Positions 63,669 through 64,000 of a DNA stretch of 64,000 nucleotides are shown here, in pieces. How positions within the stretch are numbered: position 1 is the stretch's first letter; every line of letters begins with the position of its first letter. Under the pieces are notes generated by a model. That model worked only from the letters and a program-made list of their open reading frames with translations. It made no database searches and was not told the origin of the DNA. Position numbers and translations under genes: made by a program. Where the stretch lies: the NCBI GenBank assembly GCA_900105225.1, contig LT629764.1:3492501-3556500 (forward strand), in the 5' to 3' direction. The DNA comes from Paenibacillaceae bacterium GAS479 (GTDB taxonomy: Bacteria; Bacillota; Bacilli; Paenibacillales; Paenibacillaceae).

Positions 63669-64000
63669 TCTTATCTACCGCCATCATATCACCGTGGTAC
63701 GGCTTCATCAAGTAATTAAATCACCGAAATATGGAAGAAAGACGGGTTATAGCCGTCCAATTTCGGAAGAGTCAGAATATTCGTTGTCGACGGAAATACG
63801 TTATGTTATGATTGCTGGCAAAAGTGCTTATTTTTTTGAGGCAATGTGAATATTGTATACAGATTTCCGAGAAAAAATAACAAAGTTGCCGCAGCCGCGT
63901 GGCGTTCACTATTGAAGCTTTCCACTTTTGGGTCATGCTGGAAGGAATCATCCTGCAGCGAAGCGAATAGGATAGAGCAGCAAGAAGCAGGCTCCACCTG
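63669..64000. other. region beyond the GntR gene, no gene seen
   Basis: Only short shadow frames, AT-rich, with one further TTGTATACA at 63853-63861. It may contain the start of a promoter for a gene outside the window. Confidence 0.5.

Overview
The window is one contiguous chromosomal segment of a moderately GC-rich spore-forming Firmicute, most probably Paenibacillus or a close relative. The reasons are the Bacillales-type 23S rRNA, the fMet/Asp/Gly tRNA cluster, purine-rich ribosome binding sites with frequent GTG and TTG starts, a Spo0E-like phosphatase, an SLH-domain surface protein, a T-box in front of thrS and class Ib nrdIEF. I see no prophage, insertion sequence, transposase or CRISPR array.

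Layout: 1-3.3 kb holds an essentially complete 23S rRNA and three tRNAs, with no 5S rRNA between them. 3.4-13 kb carries an NAD-dependent epimerase-like protein, an SplB-type radical SAM protein behind a promoter with a LexA-like (SOS) site, a WYL regulator whose 3' end lies in 37-bp repeats, a MarR regulator with a large MMPL transporter, an aldose epimerase and an SDR. 13-20.5 kb holds a hybrid CHASE3 histidine kinase, a LapA-domain protein, nicotinate phosphoribosyltransferase overlapping an HSL-type hydrolase, a coiled-coil miniprotein, and fused MsrA-MsrB. 20.5-28.4 kb has a divergent TetR/YhgE pair, a 1216-residue SLH surface protein and a VTT-family membrane protein.

28.4-32.5 kb is the nrdIEF operon. 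Two NrdR boxes overlap its promoter, and about 285 nt of structured RNA ends at an intrinsic terminator before nrdI. This is the strongest candidate for something undescribed. 32.5-47 kb contains a giant DUF11-repeat protein, a small XRE regulator, metE, a PPOX stress protein, a PAS histidine kinase, an FMN reductase, an AT-rich island with an orphan small membrane protein, a Fur-box promoter in front of the remains of an AraC-like regulator, an MFS exporter, an RraA-like protein and a D-2-hydroxyacid dehydrogenase.

47-64 kb starts with T-box-controlled thrS, whose protein carries a 9-residue repeat extension. Then come a Spo0E-like gene, a strictly periodic 51-bp minisatellite (14 units), a YdcF protein, a CPA1 Na+/H+ antiporter, GNAT plus lipoprotein, speD, the four-gene opuC osmoprotectant importer, a lipase-like hydrolase, a pirin / unknown / hemolysin-III group, and a GntR regulator followed by a frameshifted Nudix gene.

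Recurrent themes are short tandem repeats inside or beside genes (radical SAM tail, WYL 3' end, ThrS N-terminus, 51-bp array, DNA near nrdF and upstream of the DUF11 gene) and regulator-target pairs with readable operators (LexA, NrdR, Fur, MarR, TetR, GntR). All functions are assigned by reading the sequence; no database search was run.
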